The notes under the pieces are model-generated. The model saw only the letters and a list, made by a program, of their open reading frames with translations. It did not search any database and had not been told where the DNA came from. Shown piece after piece: positions 1 through 8,873 of a DNA stretch of 64,000 bases. Source of the DNA: Arenibacter latericius DSM 15913 (GTDB taxonomy: Bacteria > Bacteroidota > Bacteroidia > Flavobacteriales > Flavobacteriaceae). The stretch is from NCBI RefSeq assembly GCF_000424985.1, contig NZ_AUKX01000002.1:1-64000 (forward strand), read 5' to 3'. How positions within the stretch are numbered: the stretch's first letter is position 1; every line of letters starts with the position of its first letter. The translations under genes were made by a program, and so were the position numbers.

Positions 1-961
1 ATTGAGTTATACACTTAGCGTCTGCTTTATATCTTTATGGTAGATAGGTTTTGCTATGACCATTCTTTCTATTGTTTTATGGAAAATACTCTGTTTAAAC
101 TGAGAGCGATTAATCCTAAAACAAAATTCATCAAAGTAAGCTTGTATATGCCATTTGGTAACATGGGTCGGTATTGCTCTTAGCCAAGATTTTAATTGCA
201 TGATTATAATATGGAGTTCTTTAAAGTTTTTACCGTTGTCACTAAATTTCTGTTCAATATTGTACCGCTTTTTTAAAGGTTCGTAACCTCTCCATTTATC
301 AGTGACGATCTGGGCCGTAGTACTGATGTGTTCCTCGAATATTGGCGTTAACGATTTTGCGGAGTAATCGTCAATGGACCTGACATAGACCCGCTTGACC
401 TGTTGCTTTTTACTCAATTCTACTGCTATAACAGCCTTTTTCTTTTTTGAATCGTAGCTCCTTCCCTGTTTGCCCTGTTCTTTTCCGCCAACAGTAAATT
501 CATCGACATGGATCAACTCTGACAGAGGATAGTTTTGACTACTTTTCATAGCATTTCTAACTTTTTGCATAAAATACCAAGCTGTGCCCTGTCGAATGTC
601 AAATCGTTTTCCCATTTGTATGCTCGAAACACTCTTACTGCTTGTACTCATTTCAAATACGACACAAAATGCCTTTTGCAATCCAAATTTAACCTTATGG
701 AACAACGTGTTGGCGGTTGAACTTTCAACATGTTGGCACCCATAACATTGATATTTGTATCCAGATTTCTCACAGCCTTTTGTATGTCCACATTTCATGC
801 AGGTAAAGCCGTCCTGCCATTTTATTTTTGCCAAATAGGCCTTACAAGCATCGTCATCAGGTAATTCCTTTATAAAGTTCAGTATACTTTGCCCTGTAAA
901 TTGTTCCATAATGCTTAGTTTTATTGGTGACAAGATACAGCATTTAAGTGACTAACTCAAT
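1..961 (-). mobile_element. IS1595-family insertion sequence with terminal inverted repeats
   Basis: The two ends of this segment are imperfect inverted repeats. The left end (1-24) begins ATTGAGTTATACACTTA, and the reverse complement of 938-961 begins ATTGAGTTAGTCACTTA. A single transposase gene fills the interior on the minus strand. The left repeat starts on the first base of the window, so the outer boundary and any target duplication on that side cannot be seen; the repeat could extend further out. The element lies about 90 bp downstream of glpF and interrupts no visible gene. The IS1595 assignment rests on the transposase, not on a database match. Confidence 0.8.
7..909 (-). CDS. IS1595-family (ISXO2-like) transposase
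   Basis: This is a DDE-type transposase of about 300 residues that would move the surrounding insertion sequence. The N-terminus has a zinc ribbon made of two CxxC pairs (CMKCGH and CYGCQH, roughly residues 37-64), typical of IS1595/ISXO2 enzymes. The catalytic core shows HVDEFTVGGKE (first Asp), TDKWRGYE (second Asp) and a C-terminal YFDEFCFRINR block. The frame is intact, so the enzyme may be active. The ATG at 909 is preferred; an in-frame TTG lies 24 bases upstream. Family identity is confident; the subgroup within IS1595 is less so. Confidence 0.9.
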   Translation of the reverse strand: MEQFTGQSILNFIKELPDDDACKAYLAKIKWQDGFTCMKCGHTKGCEKSGYKYQCYGCQHVESSTANTLFHKVKFGLQKAFCVVFEMSTSSKSVSSIQMGKRFDIRQGTAWYFMQKVRNAMKSSQNYPLSELIHVDEFTVGGKEQGKQGRSYDSKKKKAVIAVELSKKQQVKRVYVRSIDDYSAKSLTPIFEEHISTTAQIVTDKWRGYEPLKKRYNIEQKFSDNGKNFKELHIIIMQLKSWLRAIPTHVTKWHIQAYFDEFCFRINRSQFKQSIFHKTIERMVIAKPIYHKDIKQTLSV

Positions 962-1048
962 AAAAGAATATGTCTCTATATGAGCGTGTTAGTGTGTGAC
1001 GTATTTTAGATTCAATGATGAGATTTTGTTTATAAATATGATTCTACG

Positions 1049-1777
1049 CTAAGACAGTGCTAGCATGAGTAAAGCGGCAATTGTACCTCCTAAGATTGGA
1101 GCTACTACTGGAATCCAAGCATAACTCCAGTCGCTGCTTCCTTTCCCTTTTATGGGTAAGATTGCATGAATAATTCTGGGTCCTAGGTCTCTAGCAGGGT
1201 TTATGGCGTAACCGGTTGTGCCTCCCAACGATAATCCAATGGCCCAGACAACAAAGGCAACAGGAAGTGCTCCCAAAGATCCAAGTCCTATAACAGTTTT
1301 CTGGTCTAAAATTGTAGCATCCGTAAAATAGAGCACTGCAAATATTAAAACGAAGGTACCTATTACTTCACTAATGAAATTGGCGCTGGTATCCCGGATT
1401 GCGGGATCGGTACAGAACACCGCTTTTTTTAAATTAATATCATTAGTCGCCTCAAAATGTCTTCTATACATTGCCCAAACTAAGAATGCTCCTATCATTG
1501 CGCCAATAAACTGAGCAAGAATATAATAAGGCACTTCTATCCATGGAAATAGTCCTGCAACGGCCAGGCTTATGCTCACTGCTGGATTAAGATGAGCGCC
1601 GCTATATGGAGAGGCAACAACAACGCCAACATAAACGGCTAAAGCCCAACCGGTGGTAATAACAATCCAGCCACTGTTCTGTCCTTTGGTCATATTTAAG
1701 ACTACATTAGCGACTACGCCTCCTCCCAAAAGGATTAGTAACATGGTGCCGATAATTTCTGCTATAAATGGTGTCAT
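1049..1777 (-). CDS. glpF: Glycerol uptake facilitator (aquaglyceroporin)
   Basis: This inner-membrane channel lets glycerol diffuse into the cell. It is 242 residues long with six membrane helices and the two half-helix NPA boxes: GAHLNPAVS (NPA near 64-66) and GYAINPARDLGPR (NPA near 193-195). The Asp directly after the second NPAR is the hallmark of glycerol facilitators as opposed to water-only aquaporins. It is the last gene of glpD-glpK-glpF, 21 bp after glpK, so glycerol entering here would be trapped at once as glycerol 3-phosphate. Confidence 0.95.
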   Translation of the reverse strand: MTPFIAEIIGTMLLILLGGGVVANVVLNMTKGQNSGWIVITTGWALAVYVGVVVASPYSGAHLNPAVSISLAVAGLFPWIEVPYYILAQFIGAMIGAFLVWAMYRRHFEATNDINLKKAVFCTDPAIRDTSANFISEVIGTFVLIFAVLYFTDATILDQKTVIGLGSLGALPVAFVVWAIGLSLGGTTGYAINPARDLGPRIIHAILPIKGKGSSDWSYAWIPVVAPILGGTIAALLMLALS

Positions 1778-1798
1778 ATATAAGTATGTATTAGGTTA

Positions 1799-3295
1799 TT
1801 AGTTTTGCTCTGTCCAATATTGTAAAGCTTCAATTGCCCTATACCAACCTTCAATCCCTTTTTTTATTTCAGATTGTTCTTCAGTTGGAGAAAAGTGTAC
1901 GTCGGTTTGCCATATTTTTTGGATTTCGTCTAGATCTTTCCAGTAACCAACGGCCAGTCCTGCTAAATATGCCGCGCCCATTACCGTTGTTTCAATCATT
2001 TTAGGCCTTACGGTATTCGTATTTAAAACGTCGGATTGAAATTGCATCATCAGATTATTAACCGTCGCGCCCCCATCTACCCTAAGTTCTTTTATAGTAA
2101 CTCCAGAATCGGCCTCCATAGCTTTTAAAATATCCATGGTTTGATACGCTATGGATTCAAGTGCAGCCCTAGCAATATGGGCGTCAGTACTGCCTCTGGT
2201 GAGTCCGAAAATAGTGCCCTTTGCCTTTTGATTCCAATGTGGTGCTCCTAAGCCTGCAAAGGCAGGCACCAAATATATACCATCGGAACTTGCGACAGAT
2301 TGGGCTAGCTTTTCTACGTCAGAAGAGTTGTTAATTATATTAAGGCCATCTCTTAACCATTGAACCACTGCGCCAGCTATAAAAATGCTTCCTTCCAAAG
2401 CATATTGGGTTTTGCCATTTATTTGCCAAGCTATAGTAGTTATGAGGTTGTTGGTAGAGATGATCGGTTTTTCTCCAATATTCATTAGCATAAAGCATCC
2501 TGTACCATAGGTGTTTTTTACCATTCCGGGTTTTGTGCACATTTGGCCAAATAAGGCGGCTTGTTGATCACCTGCGATGCCCGCTATAGGAATCTTAGTT
2601 GCGAAGAAGTTGGGATGTGTGTATCCGTAAATTTCGCTTGATTGCCTAACCAGAGGCAGCATAGTTTTTGGAATGGTAAACAAGTCTAAGAGTTCTTGGT
2701 CCCATTCCAAGGTGTTAATGTTAAATAGTAATGTCCGGCTGGCATTAGTAACATCGGTAATGTGCTGTTCTCCTTGGGTCATTTTCCAGATTAGCCAAGA
2801 ATCTATTGTGCCAAATAGTAATTCACCAGCTTCTGCACGATTTCTAGCACCCTTTACATTGTCTAAGATCCATTTTACTTTGGTTGCCGAGAAGTAGGAA
2901 TCAATAACCAATCCGGTTTTTTCTCGAATTAAGTCCGATTTCCCATTGGCTTTTAGGGAATCGCAATAATCGGAGGTGCGTTTATCTTGCCAAACTATGG
3001 CATTATATACGGGTTTGCCAGTATTTTTGTCCCAAACTACAACAGTTTCTCTTTGGTTGGTGATGCCTATTGCTGCTATATTGGCTCCACTAAGCCCTTT
3101 TTTTGTGACTACCTCTGCAGCCATGCCAGCTTGGGTTGACCATATCTCAATAGGATCGTGTTCTACCCAGCCTGGTTTTGGAAAGTATTGAGTGAACTCT
3201 TTTTGGGCTGTGGAAACAATGTTTCCTTTCTTGTCAAAAATAACAGCTCTAGAACTTGAGGTACCCTGATCTAGGGCGAGTATAAACTTTTCCAT
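1799..3295 (-). CDS. glpK: Glycerol kinase
   Basis: This cytoplasmic enzyme phosphorylates glycerol with ATP to sn-glycerol 3-phosphate. It belongs to the FGGY carbohydrate kinase family and has the usual length, 498 residues. The N-terminal phosphate-binding loop [13 protein letters not shown] lies at about 8-20. [11 protein letters not shown] and the adjacent IVWQDKRT match the glycerol-binding region of GlpK, and the C-terminal GLGAPHW and RVDGGAT blocks are also present. The start is ATG GAA AAG. It sits 18 bp downstream of glpD and 21 bp upstream of glpF, so the three are very likely cotranscribed. Confidence 0.96.
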   Translation of the reverse strand: MEKFILALDQGTSSSRAVIFDKKGNIVSTAQKEFTQYFPKPGWVEHDPIEIWSTQAGMAAEVVTKKGLSGANIAAIGITNQRETVVVWDKNTGKPVYNAIVWQDKRTSDYCDSLKANGKSDLIREKTGLVIDSYFSATKVKWILDNVKGARNRAEAGELLFGTIDSWLIWKMTQGEQHITDVTNASRTLLFNINTLEWDQELLDLFTIPKTMLPLVRQSSEIYGYTHPNFFATKIPIAGIAGDQQAALFGQMCTKPGMVKNTYGTGCFMLMNIGEKPIISTNNLITTIAWQINGKTQYALEGSIFIAGAVVQWLRDGLNIINNSSDVEKLAQSVASSDGIYLVPAFAGLGAPHWNQKAKGTIFGLTRGSTDAHIARAALESIAYQTMDILKAMEADSGVTIKELRVDGGATVNNLMMQFQSDVLNTNTVRPKMIETTVMGAAYLAGLAVGYWKDLDEIQKIWQTDVHFSPTEEQSEIKKGIEGWYRAIEALQYWTEQN

Positions 3296-3313
3296 ATGTT
3301 CTTAAAATCTTGG

Positions 3314-4930
3314 TTATAAGTTGATTAATTTTCTTTTTTCTGGTGTAGTATTGGGTTTGTTTTGTAGAACATAGTGCATGGCTAATGCGTTGTAATCTTC
3401 AATCTGTTTTTTTTGCCAGGTTAGATCTTTATTTAGTTCCAAAGCCATTATTTCAGCCACTATTGGAGCCATTTCAATTGAGACTTTGGCATCCAAAAAT
3501 AATGCTCTTACCCTGCGTGCTAATACATCCTCTACGGTTCTTGCCATCTCATATCTAGTAGCCCAGACTACCTCTGCACCAATAAACTCTAACTTAGGAT
3601 GTAGTTTTTTTCCCAAATCGGGAGAATTAACCGCTAATTCTAAAATAGCGTTTCTATCGGTTCCGTAGACGTATAAATGATCTTCACCGTGTTGAATATT
3701 TAACGATCCATGAATGGGAAGGTGTTGTGTGGCGCATTCTTTTTTGGGTAATTTTCCAATTCTAATTACTTTGTCAATGGTATCTTGCGCCATCCTTCTA
3801 TACGTGGTCCATTTACCTCCTGTTATTGTAATCAAGTCCGATTTAGAAACAATGATCTTATGGCTTCTAGAGATTTCTTTGGTTTTTTCTGAGTCATCCT
3901 TAGGCGCTGCCAACGGCCTTAGTCCAGCAAAAATACTTAGTACATCTGACCTAGTGACCTTTTTAGAAAGGTAGTTGTTTGCCGTTTTTATTATAAAGTC
4001 AATTTCTTTTTGAAGTGCAACGGGTTCTAGGCTGTGGTCATCTAGAATGGTGTCTGTAGTACCAATTAACACTCTATTGTGCCATGGCACTAAAAATAGT
4101 ACTCTTCCATCATCTGTTTTTGGAATCATAATTGCATCTTTCCCTGGTAAAAATGATTTGTCCAAGACCAAATGGATTCCTTGGCTAGGGCGAACCATAT
4201 TTTTGGCATCTTTATTATCCATTTTTAAAACTTGGTCTGTGAATACACCTGTGGCGTTAATAATCACTTTGGCAGGTAGTACATATTCTTTATCGGTTTC
4301 CATGTCTTTTCCTACTACTCCATTTACTATACCTTCACCATCTTTTGTGAGTTGGGTCACTTGAAAATGGTTGAGAAGCGTCGCACCTTGTTCTATACAG
4401 GTTTGGGCAATATTAACGGCTAGTCTAGAATCGTCAAATTGTCCATCATGGTAAAGCACGCCTCCCTTTAATTTATGAGTTTTAATTGTTCTTAATCTAC
4501 TTGCAGTTTCTTTGCTGTTAATATGAATAGATTTACCTAAGCTCAATCTACCCGCAAGAACATCGTAGATTTTTAATCCTATGGTATAGAACATTCCTCC
4601 CCACCACTTGTAATTAGGAATAATAAAAGACTGATTTTTTACCAGATGAGGTGCGTTTTTTAACATTAAGCCTCTTTCGTATAATGCTTCTTTCACTAAA
4701 CCTAAGTCGCCCTGGGCTAAATAACGTACGCCGCCATGCACCAACTTTGTGCTCCTGCTAGAGGTGCCCTTGGCAAAATCTACTTGCTCTAGTAATAAAG
4801 TTTTATAGCCACGAACAACACTATCTAGAGCAACACCTAAACCGGTAGCGCCACCCCCAATAATGATAATATCCCACTTTTCTGGGGAGTCTAATTGTTT
4901 TATTATTGTTTCTCTCTTAAATAAATCCAC
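3314..4930 (-). CDS. glpD: Aerobic glycerol-3-phosphate dehydrogenase, FAD-dependent
   Basis: This peripheral membrane flavoprotein oxidises glycerol 3-phosphate to dihydroxyacetone phosphate and passes electrons to the quinone pool. It has 538 residues. The Rossmann FAD motif DIIIIGGGATGLG is at about 20-32, followed by TSSRSTKLVHGGVRYL, a GlpD/GlpA signature. The C-terminal DAO_C domain ends the protein. The start codon is GTG; no nearer ATG restores the N-terminus in front of the Rossmann fold. It is the first gene of the glp operon and faces a DeoR-type regulator across a 322-bp intergenic region. Confidence 0.95.
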   Translation of the reverse strand: MDLFKRETIIKQLDSPEKWDIIIIGGGATGLGVALDSVVRGYKTLLLEQVDFAKGTSSRSTKLVHGGVRYLAQGDLGLVKEALYERGLMLKNAPHLVKNQSFIIPNYKWWGGMFYTIGLKIYDVLAGRLSLGKSIHINSKETASRLRTIKTHKLKGGVLYHDGQFDDSRLAVNIAQTCIEQGATLLNHFQVTQLTKDGEGIVNGVVGKDMETDKEYVLPAKVIINATGVFTDQVLKMDNKDAKNMVRPSQGIHLVLDKSFLPGKDAIMIPKTDDGRVLFLVPWHNRVLIGTTDTILDDHSLEPVALQKEIDFIIKTANNYLSKKVTRSDVLSIFAGLRPLAAPKDDSEKTKEISRSHKIIVSKSDLITITGGKWTTYRRMAQDTIDKVIRIGKLPKKECATQHLPIHGSLNIQHGEDHLYVYGTDRNAILELAVNSPDLGKKLHPKLEFIGAEVVWATRYEMARTVEDVLARRVRALFLDAKVSIEMAPIVAEIMALELNKDLTWQKKQIEDYNALAMHYVLQNKPNTTPEKRKLINL

Positions 4931-5252
4931 TTTCGTTATGTTTCAAAATCATTCAATATTAGTTAAAATTATCCTAAATAAAAATATTATACAACAAAAA
5001 TGAAAATTATTGAAGCCTAATTAAAAAGTTGGCTTATTATATGTTCTTCGAAAAACACTAAAGTATAGGGGTTATTTGTCTTTTTAAGTGTTTTAGATTA
5101 TTTTATTATTAGATTGGAAAAATGATTTTAACCTTAATTTTGATATCTTCGTAAGGTTTCGTTTAGATGTTTTAATTTTGTTCTCTATAAGAGCTTATGG
5201 TATTTGTGCTTAGTGCTAAATAAAATTCAAAACCATTGAAAAACCAATAATT
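4931..5252. other. Divergent intergenic region between glpD and glpR
   Basis: This 322-bp AT-rich spacer must carry the promoters of both the glp operon (leftward) and the regulator gene (rightward). Two copies of the Bacteroidetes -7 consensus TAATTTTG are seen on the plus strand, at 5135-5142 and 5173-5180; the second lies 72 bp before the regulator start. An imperfect inverted repeat with arms AAGCC (5013-5017) and GGCTT (5031-5035) could be an operator. I see no open reading frame or RNA gene here. Confidence 0.5.
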
Positions 5253-6005
5253 ATGAAAAGACACCAAATTATATTGGAGAAACTTGCCCAAGAAAAATAT
5301 GTTGAGGTATTGGATCTGTGTAAACTGTTAGGTGTTTCTGCGGTCACCATAAGAAAAGATCTTAAGTTTTTAGAAGAGAAAGGTCTTTTATTTCGTACCC
5401 ATGGCGGCGCTTCTTTGGAAGATCCCTATATAAATGATAGGCATGTTACGGAAAAAGAGAAAATATCTGTAGAAGAGAAATCGGGAATCGCACAGGCTGC
5501 AGCTGCTCTTATAGTTGAAAATGATTCTATTTTGATCGGATCTGGAACAACGGTTCAGGCATTGGCCAAATTTAGCAAACCAATTGGTAAATTAATGGTG
5601 ATTACCTCCTCTGTACATGTGGTTCTAGAACTTATAAAATTTAGAGATGTAGATGTTTTGCAGTTGGGTGGTTATGTAAGGCATAGTTCTGCCTCTGTAG
5701 TGGGAAGTTATGCATTGCAGATTCTGGAGAACGTTTCCTGTAGTAAGTTTTTTTTAGGGGTAGATGGGATAGACTTAGATTATGGCCTTACCACAACAAA
5801 CTTAGAGGAAGCTCAATTAAATAGGAAGATGTTATCCTCTGCACAGAAGACAATTGTATTGGCAGATTCTTCAAAATTTGGTAAAAAGAGCTTTGCCAAA
5901 ATATGTAATCTAGATCAGATAGATCATATTATTACCGATAAAGGGGTTTCTTCAACAGTGTTAGACAAGCTAGAAGATATGGGGATTTTAGTTACAGTAG
6001 TTTGA
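5253..6005 (+). CDS. glpR: DeoR/GlpR-family transcriptional regulator
   Basis: This is a sugar-phosphate-responsive repressor of 250 residues. The N-terminal winged helix-turn-helix contains LLGVSAVTIRKDLKFLEEKG (about 24-43), followed by the FRTHGGASL wing typical of DeoR proteins. The C-terminal sensor domain has IGSGTTVQALAKF (phosphate-binding loop) and FLGVDGID. It is divergent from glpD-glpK-glpF, so control of glycerol use is the natural inference, with glycerol 3-phosphate as the likely inducer. The specific ligand is inferred from context only. Confidence 0.85.
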   Translation: MKRHQIILEKLAQEKYVEVLDLCKLLGVSAVTIRKDLKFLEEKGLLFRTHGGASLEDPYINDRHVTEKEKISVEEKSGIAQAAAALIVENDSILIGSGTTVQALAKFSKPIGKLMVITSSVHVVLELIKFRDVDVLQLGGYVRHSSASVVGSYALQILENVSCSKFFLGVDGIDLDYGLTTTNLEEAQLNRKMLSSAQKTIVLADSSKFGKKSFAKICNLDQIDHIITDKGVSSTVLDKLEDMGILVTVV

Positions 6006-6137
6006 TGCTTTTTCAATATTGAATTTACATCACCACATATAGAGTTAGTTATTTTGTAATAGGCTTTATATTTTTTAAAGCTAATATGTCTCCGAATAGG
6101 TGTTAGTTTCCGAATGCGAAACTTTTACCAATTCCTG

Positions 6138-6169
6138 TTTAGTTTATCCCCATATTAATCATAGCTTTG
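6138..6169 (+). promoter_or_regulatory. Promoter of the TPP-riboswitch transcript
   Basis: A perfect Bacteroidetes -7 box TAGCTTTG (TAnnTTTG) lies at 6162-6169. Exactly 19 nt upstream is TTTAG (6138-6142), close to the -33 consensus TTTG. The predicted start at about 6174-6176 falls at the 5' edge of the riboswitch aptamer, which supports both calls. Confidence 0.65.
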
Positions 6170-6171
6170 CC

Positions 6172-6272
6172 AATTAAATGGGGTGCTTACTAATTTATGT
6201 AGGCTGAGATGATACCCAAGAGCGCTTTTACGCTGTACCTGATCCGGATAATGCCGGCGTAGGGATTTTAGT
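6172..6272 (+). promoter_or_regulatory. Thiamine pyrophosphate (TPP, THI-box) riboswitch
   Basis: All conserved parts of the TPP aptamer appear in order: GGGGTGC (6180-6186), GGCTGAGAT (6202-6210), ACCC near 6214, TACCTGATCCGGATAATGCC (6236-6255), then GGCGTAGGGA. Flanking TAAAT and ATTTTA can pair as P1. The ligand-binding aptamer is followed by a short hairpin (TATGG/CCATA, about 6274-6287) with no T-run, so control may act on translation initiation and not on termination. The pnuC-type gene begins 65 nt downstream. High TPP should switch off the transporter. Confidence 0.96.
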
Positions 6273-6336
6273 TTATGGGTGTCCATAGTACTTCTCTTGA
6301 TTCATCGTCCCATTTCATTGCTTAATATAAAGATTA

Positions 6337-6960
6337 ATGATAGCGGATTTTTTAACGAACCTTACCGTACTAGAAGCTTTAGGAACTGCCTTTGGAGTTA
6401 CTCAAGTCCTTCTAGCCAGAAATAATAATGTTAATAACTACTTATTTGGTATTGTATCCATTCTATTGGGGATATATGTACTATATCACTCTAAATTGTA
6501 TGCAGATATCTTACTGAGCCTGTATTATTTTGTAATGAGTATTTATGGTTGGGTATATTGGAAATTTGGAAAGCATAAAGAGGAAGCCCCTATTTCCGGT
6601 TCTACTACCCAAGATCATTTAAAAGCGCTTGGGATTGTATTGGGTTGCTTTCTCTTAATGGCCTATTGGTTGCGATACCACACCAATTCCGATGTTCCAT
6701 TTTGGGATGCTATTGTAGTAGCATTCGCTTGGGCAGGGATGTGGTTAATGGCGAAAAGAAAGCTTGAGAATTGGATATATCTCAATATCAGTAATATAAT
6801 TTCTATACCCCTTCTATTTTATAAGGGCTTATACATCTACGCAGGTTTAACCATCTTTTTATTTATGGTGGGGACTTCTGGGTATTTAAAATGGCGTTCA
6901 ATTGTTAGAAATGAAAGACAAGAAAAATATAACCCAGCTAAGGGGGCTGTGCTTAAATAA
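6337..6960 (+). CDS. pnuT: PnuC/PnuT-family thiamine transporter
   Basis: This is a polytopic membrane protein of 207 residues with about seven hydrophobic segments and a basic cytoplasmic tail. It has the PnuC-family look: repeated aromatic helices and a WIYLNISN block matching the WxxxN substrate-site motif. PnuC proteins carry nicotinamide riboside, but relatives under TPP riboswitches (PnuT) carry thiamine. The THI-box directly upstream therefore points to thiamine. It overlaps the next gene by about 50 bp. The family is confident; the substrate is inferred from the riboswitch. Confidence 0.88.
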   Translation: MIADFLTNLTVLEALGTAFGVTQVLLARNNNVNNYLFGIVSILLGIYVLYHSKLYADILLSLYYFVMSIYGWVYWKFGKHKEEAPISGSTTQDHLKALGIVLGCFLLMAYWLRYHTNSDVPFWDAIVVAFAWAGMWLMAKRKLENWIYLNISNIISIPLLFYKGLYIYAGLTIFLFMVGTSGYLKWRSIVRNERQEKYNPAKGAVLK

Positions 6961-7927
6961 AGACCGATTCCCAAAGGCGGTTTTAGACTGGATACAAAAT
7001 GAAAATCTTTGGAATATTTGGGTGCCTAAAGAATTTGGAGGTCTTCAAATGTCCTTGGTAGAAGGGTTGGGTCAACTTAAATCACTCGCCAAGATTGATG
7101 GGAGCTTAGGGTGGACAATTACCTTATGCAGTGGTGCCAATTTTTTTATTGGTAATCTGCAGCCTACAGTGGCGCAAAAAATATTTGGGGTAAATGCATC
7201 TCAGATCTGTTTTGGTGGTAGTGGAGGCGTATTTGGTAAGGCCGAAAAACAAGGAGATTCGTATATAATTTCGGGGAGATGGCACTATGCTACAGGGGCT
7301 GATTATCTTACTCATTTCACCCTAAATGCTAAAATCATGGAAGATGGTAAAGAGTTAGAGAATGCAGATGGTTCTCCTATGATTCGATCTTTTTTACTCC
7401 CTAAAGACAAAGTAGAAATTATAGAGAACTGGAATACTATGGGATTAAAGGCTACCGTAACTCATTCTTTTGATGTAAAAGAGGTGGTGGTAAATGAAAA
7501 ATATAGTTTTCTTTACAACCAGGTATTGCTAGATTATCCAATCTTTAAAATTCCCTTTTCCGCTTTTGCCGATCTAACCCTTTGGGCCAATTATATTGGG
7601 ATGGCTCAACATTTTTTGGAAGAAGCAACTGCAATTTTACCAACTGAACAGTTGGTTACTATAGAAGACACTATTGCTCATGCCGATAAAAATATGATAG
7701 GATTTGCCCAAGAGATGGAAGATGCAATTTCCAATCAATTAGTTTGTTCGGAAGATAAGGTTGTAAAGATCCATTCCCAAGCAGTAGATTCGGTTAAATC
7801 CATAACAGATTCTATTGTTAAACTCTATCCCTTTCTTGGAGTAGCAGCAAGCAGGGAGAATCATCAGATTAATCAAATTTTTCGGGATTATTTTACTGCC
7901 ACTCAGCATCATATTTTTACTCGTTAG
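6911..7927 (+). CDS. Acyl-CoA-dehydrogenase-like flavoprotein in the thiamine-regulated operon
   Basis: This protein of about 338 residues has the acyl-CoA dehydrogenase fold: WVPKEFGGLQMSLVEG in the N-terminal helical domain, the SLGWTITLCSG segment, and a middle beta-domain with ISGRWHYATGADY. The last pattern resembles the class D flavin monooxygenase/HsaA-type branch (Acyl-CoA_dh_2). I see no clear catalytic glutamate of classical dehydrogenases. The chosen ATG (6911) lies inside the pnuT gene, giving about 50 bp of overlap and probable translational coupling; a TTG at 6902 is possible. Being behind a TPP riboswitch suggests a job with thiamine or a derivative, but the substrate is unknown. 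Confidence 0.75.
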   Translation: MKDKKNITQLRGLCLNKDRFPKAVLDWIQNENLWNIWVPKEFGGLQMSLVEGLGQLKSLAKIDGSLGWTITLCSGANFFIGNLQPTVAQKIFGVNASQICFGGSGGVFGKAEKQGDSYIISGRWHYATGADYLTHFTLNAKIMEDGKELENADGSPMIRSFLLPKDKVEIIENWNTMGLKATVTHSFDVKEVVVNEKYSFLYNQVLLDYPIFKIPFSAFADLTLWANYIGMAQHFLEEATAILPTEQLVTIEDTIAHADKNMIGFAQEMEDAISNQLVCSEDKVVKIHSQAVDSVKSITDSIVKLYPFLGVAASRENHQINQIFRDYFTATQHHIFTR

Positions 7928-7929
7928 GT

Positions 7930-8161
7930 ATCAGTTAAATTCTCCTGTGCTTGCGCGTAGGTAATCAGGCGGGCTTGCCCGAACGGTTACGGGCGGGTGT
8001 TGTTTTGTAATTGGTATATTCCTTTCATGGTATTATCGGTTTTCGATGAGATAATTTACTAGATAGGGATGGTTGTATTAGCCAATTCTTTAAGAAAACT
8101 ATAACGACTTATTTTTCGTCATCATGACTTATAATTTTATCTTGGACTAAAAGATAAATTA
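7930..8161. other. Intergenic region with a GC-rich inverted repeat
   Basis: This 232-bp spacer separates the flavoprotein and the SDR. It holds a strikingly GC-rich patch (about 7967-7998) in otherwise AT-rich sequence. GCCCG (7977-7981) and CGGGC (7990-7994) form a 5-bp stem with an 8-nt loop, and a second overlapping CGGGC-TT-GCCCG pairing is possible. There is no T-run, so it is a poor intrinsic terminator. No gene is visible. Confidence 0.4.
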
Positions 8162-8872
8162 ATGGAACTAAAAGGTAAAGTTGCCTATATAACAGGCGGA
8201 TCTAAAGGAATAGGGTACGGAGTAGCCCAAAAATTGTTACAAGCAGGAATGAAGGTGGCCGTTAGCGGTAGAAACTTAGATACCGTAACGAAAGCTGCAA
8301 AAGAATTAGGAACTGAAGAAAATGTGTTTGCGCTAGAATCAGATGTTACTAAACTTGAGGATGAGAATAAGGCTATTTCTCAAATTGTTGCAAAGTGGGG
8401 GAGCGTAGATGTAGTGCTCGCTAATGCTGGTGTAGGTCATTTCGCCCCCATAGATCAACTCTCTGATGATCATTGGCATCAGATGATAAATACTAACCTA
8501 ACAGGGGCGTACCACACGCTAAAGGCTTCTGTGGAGGCTCTAAAGAAGAGTAAGGGGTATTATATAACCCTAGCTAGTCTTGCAGGAACTAACTTTTTTG
8601 CGAATGGAGCTGGATATAATGCCAGTAAATTTGGAGTAGTAGGATTTACTCAAGCAGCCATGTTAGACCTAAGGGGATATGATATAAAAGTCTCTACTAT
8701 AATGCCTGGATCTGTGGCGACTCACTTTAATAATAATGAGCCTTCGGACAAGGATGCATGGAAAATTCAACCTGAAGACATAGGCGATTTGGTTTTAGAT
8801 CTCTTACGTATGAACCCTAGAACCTTACCAAGTAAAATTGAAGTAAGGCCAACAAGACCCGATAAAAAATAA
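8162..8872 (+). CDS. Short-chain dehydrogenase/reductase
   Basis: This is a classical SDR oxidoreductase of 236 residues that would use NAD(H) or NADP(H). The cofactor motif TGGSKGIG is at 11-18, and Arg37 in SGRNL suggests an NADP preference. NAG is at 88-90, the catalytic Ser near 139, and YNASK (Tyr152, Lys156) completes the active site. It reads as a single-gene unit and converges with the addB-like gene, whose stop is only 2 bp away on the other strand. The substrate cannot be told from sequence. Confidence 0.9.
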   Translation: MELKGKVAYITGGSKGIGYGVAQKLLQAGMKVAVSGRNLDTVTKAAKELGTEENVFALESDVTKLEDENKAISQIVAKWGSVDVVLANAGVGHFAPIDQLSDDHWHQMINTNLTGAYHTLKASVEALKKSKGYYITLASLAGTNFFANGAGYNASKFGVVGFTQAAMLDLRGYDIKVSTIMPGSVATHFNNNEPSDKDAWKIQPEDIGDLVLDLLRMNPRTLPSKIEVRPTRPDKK

Positions 8873-8873
8873 G

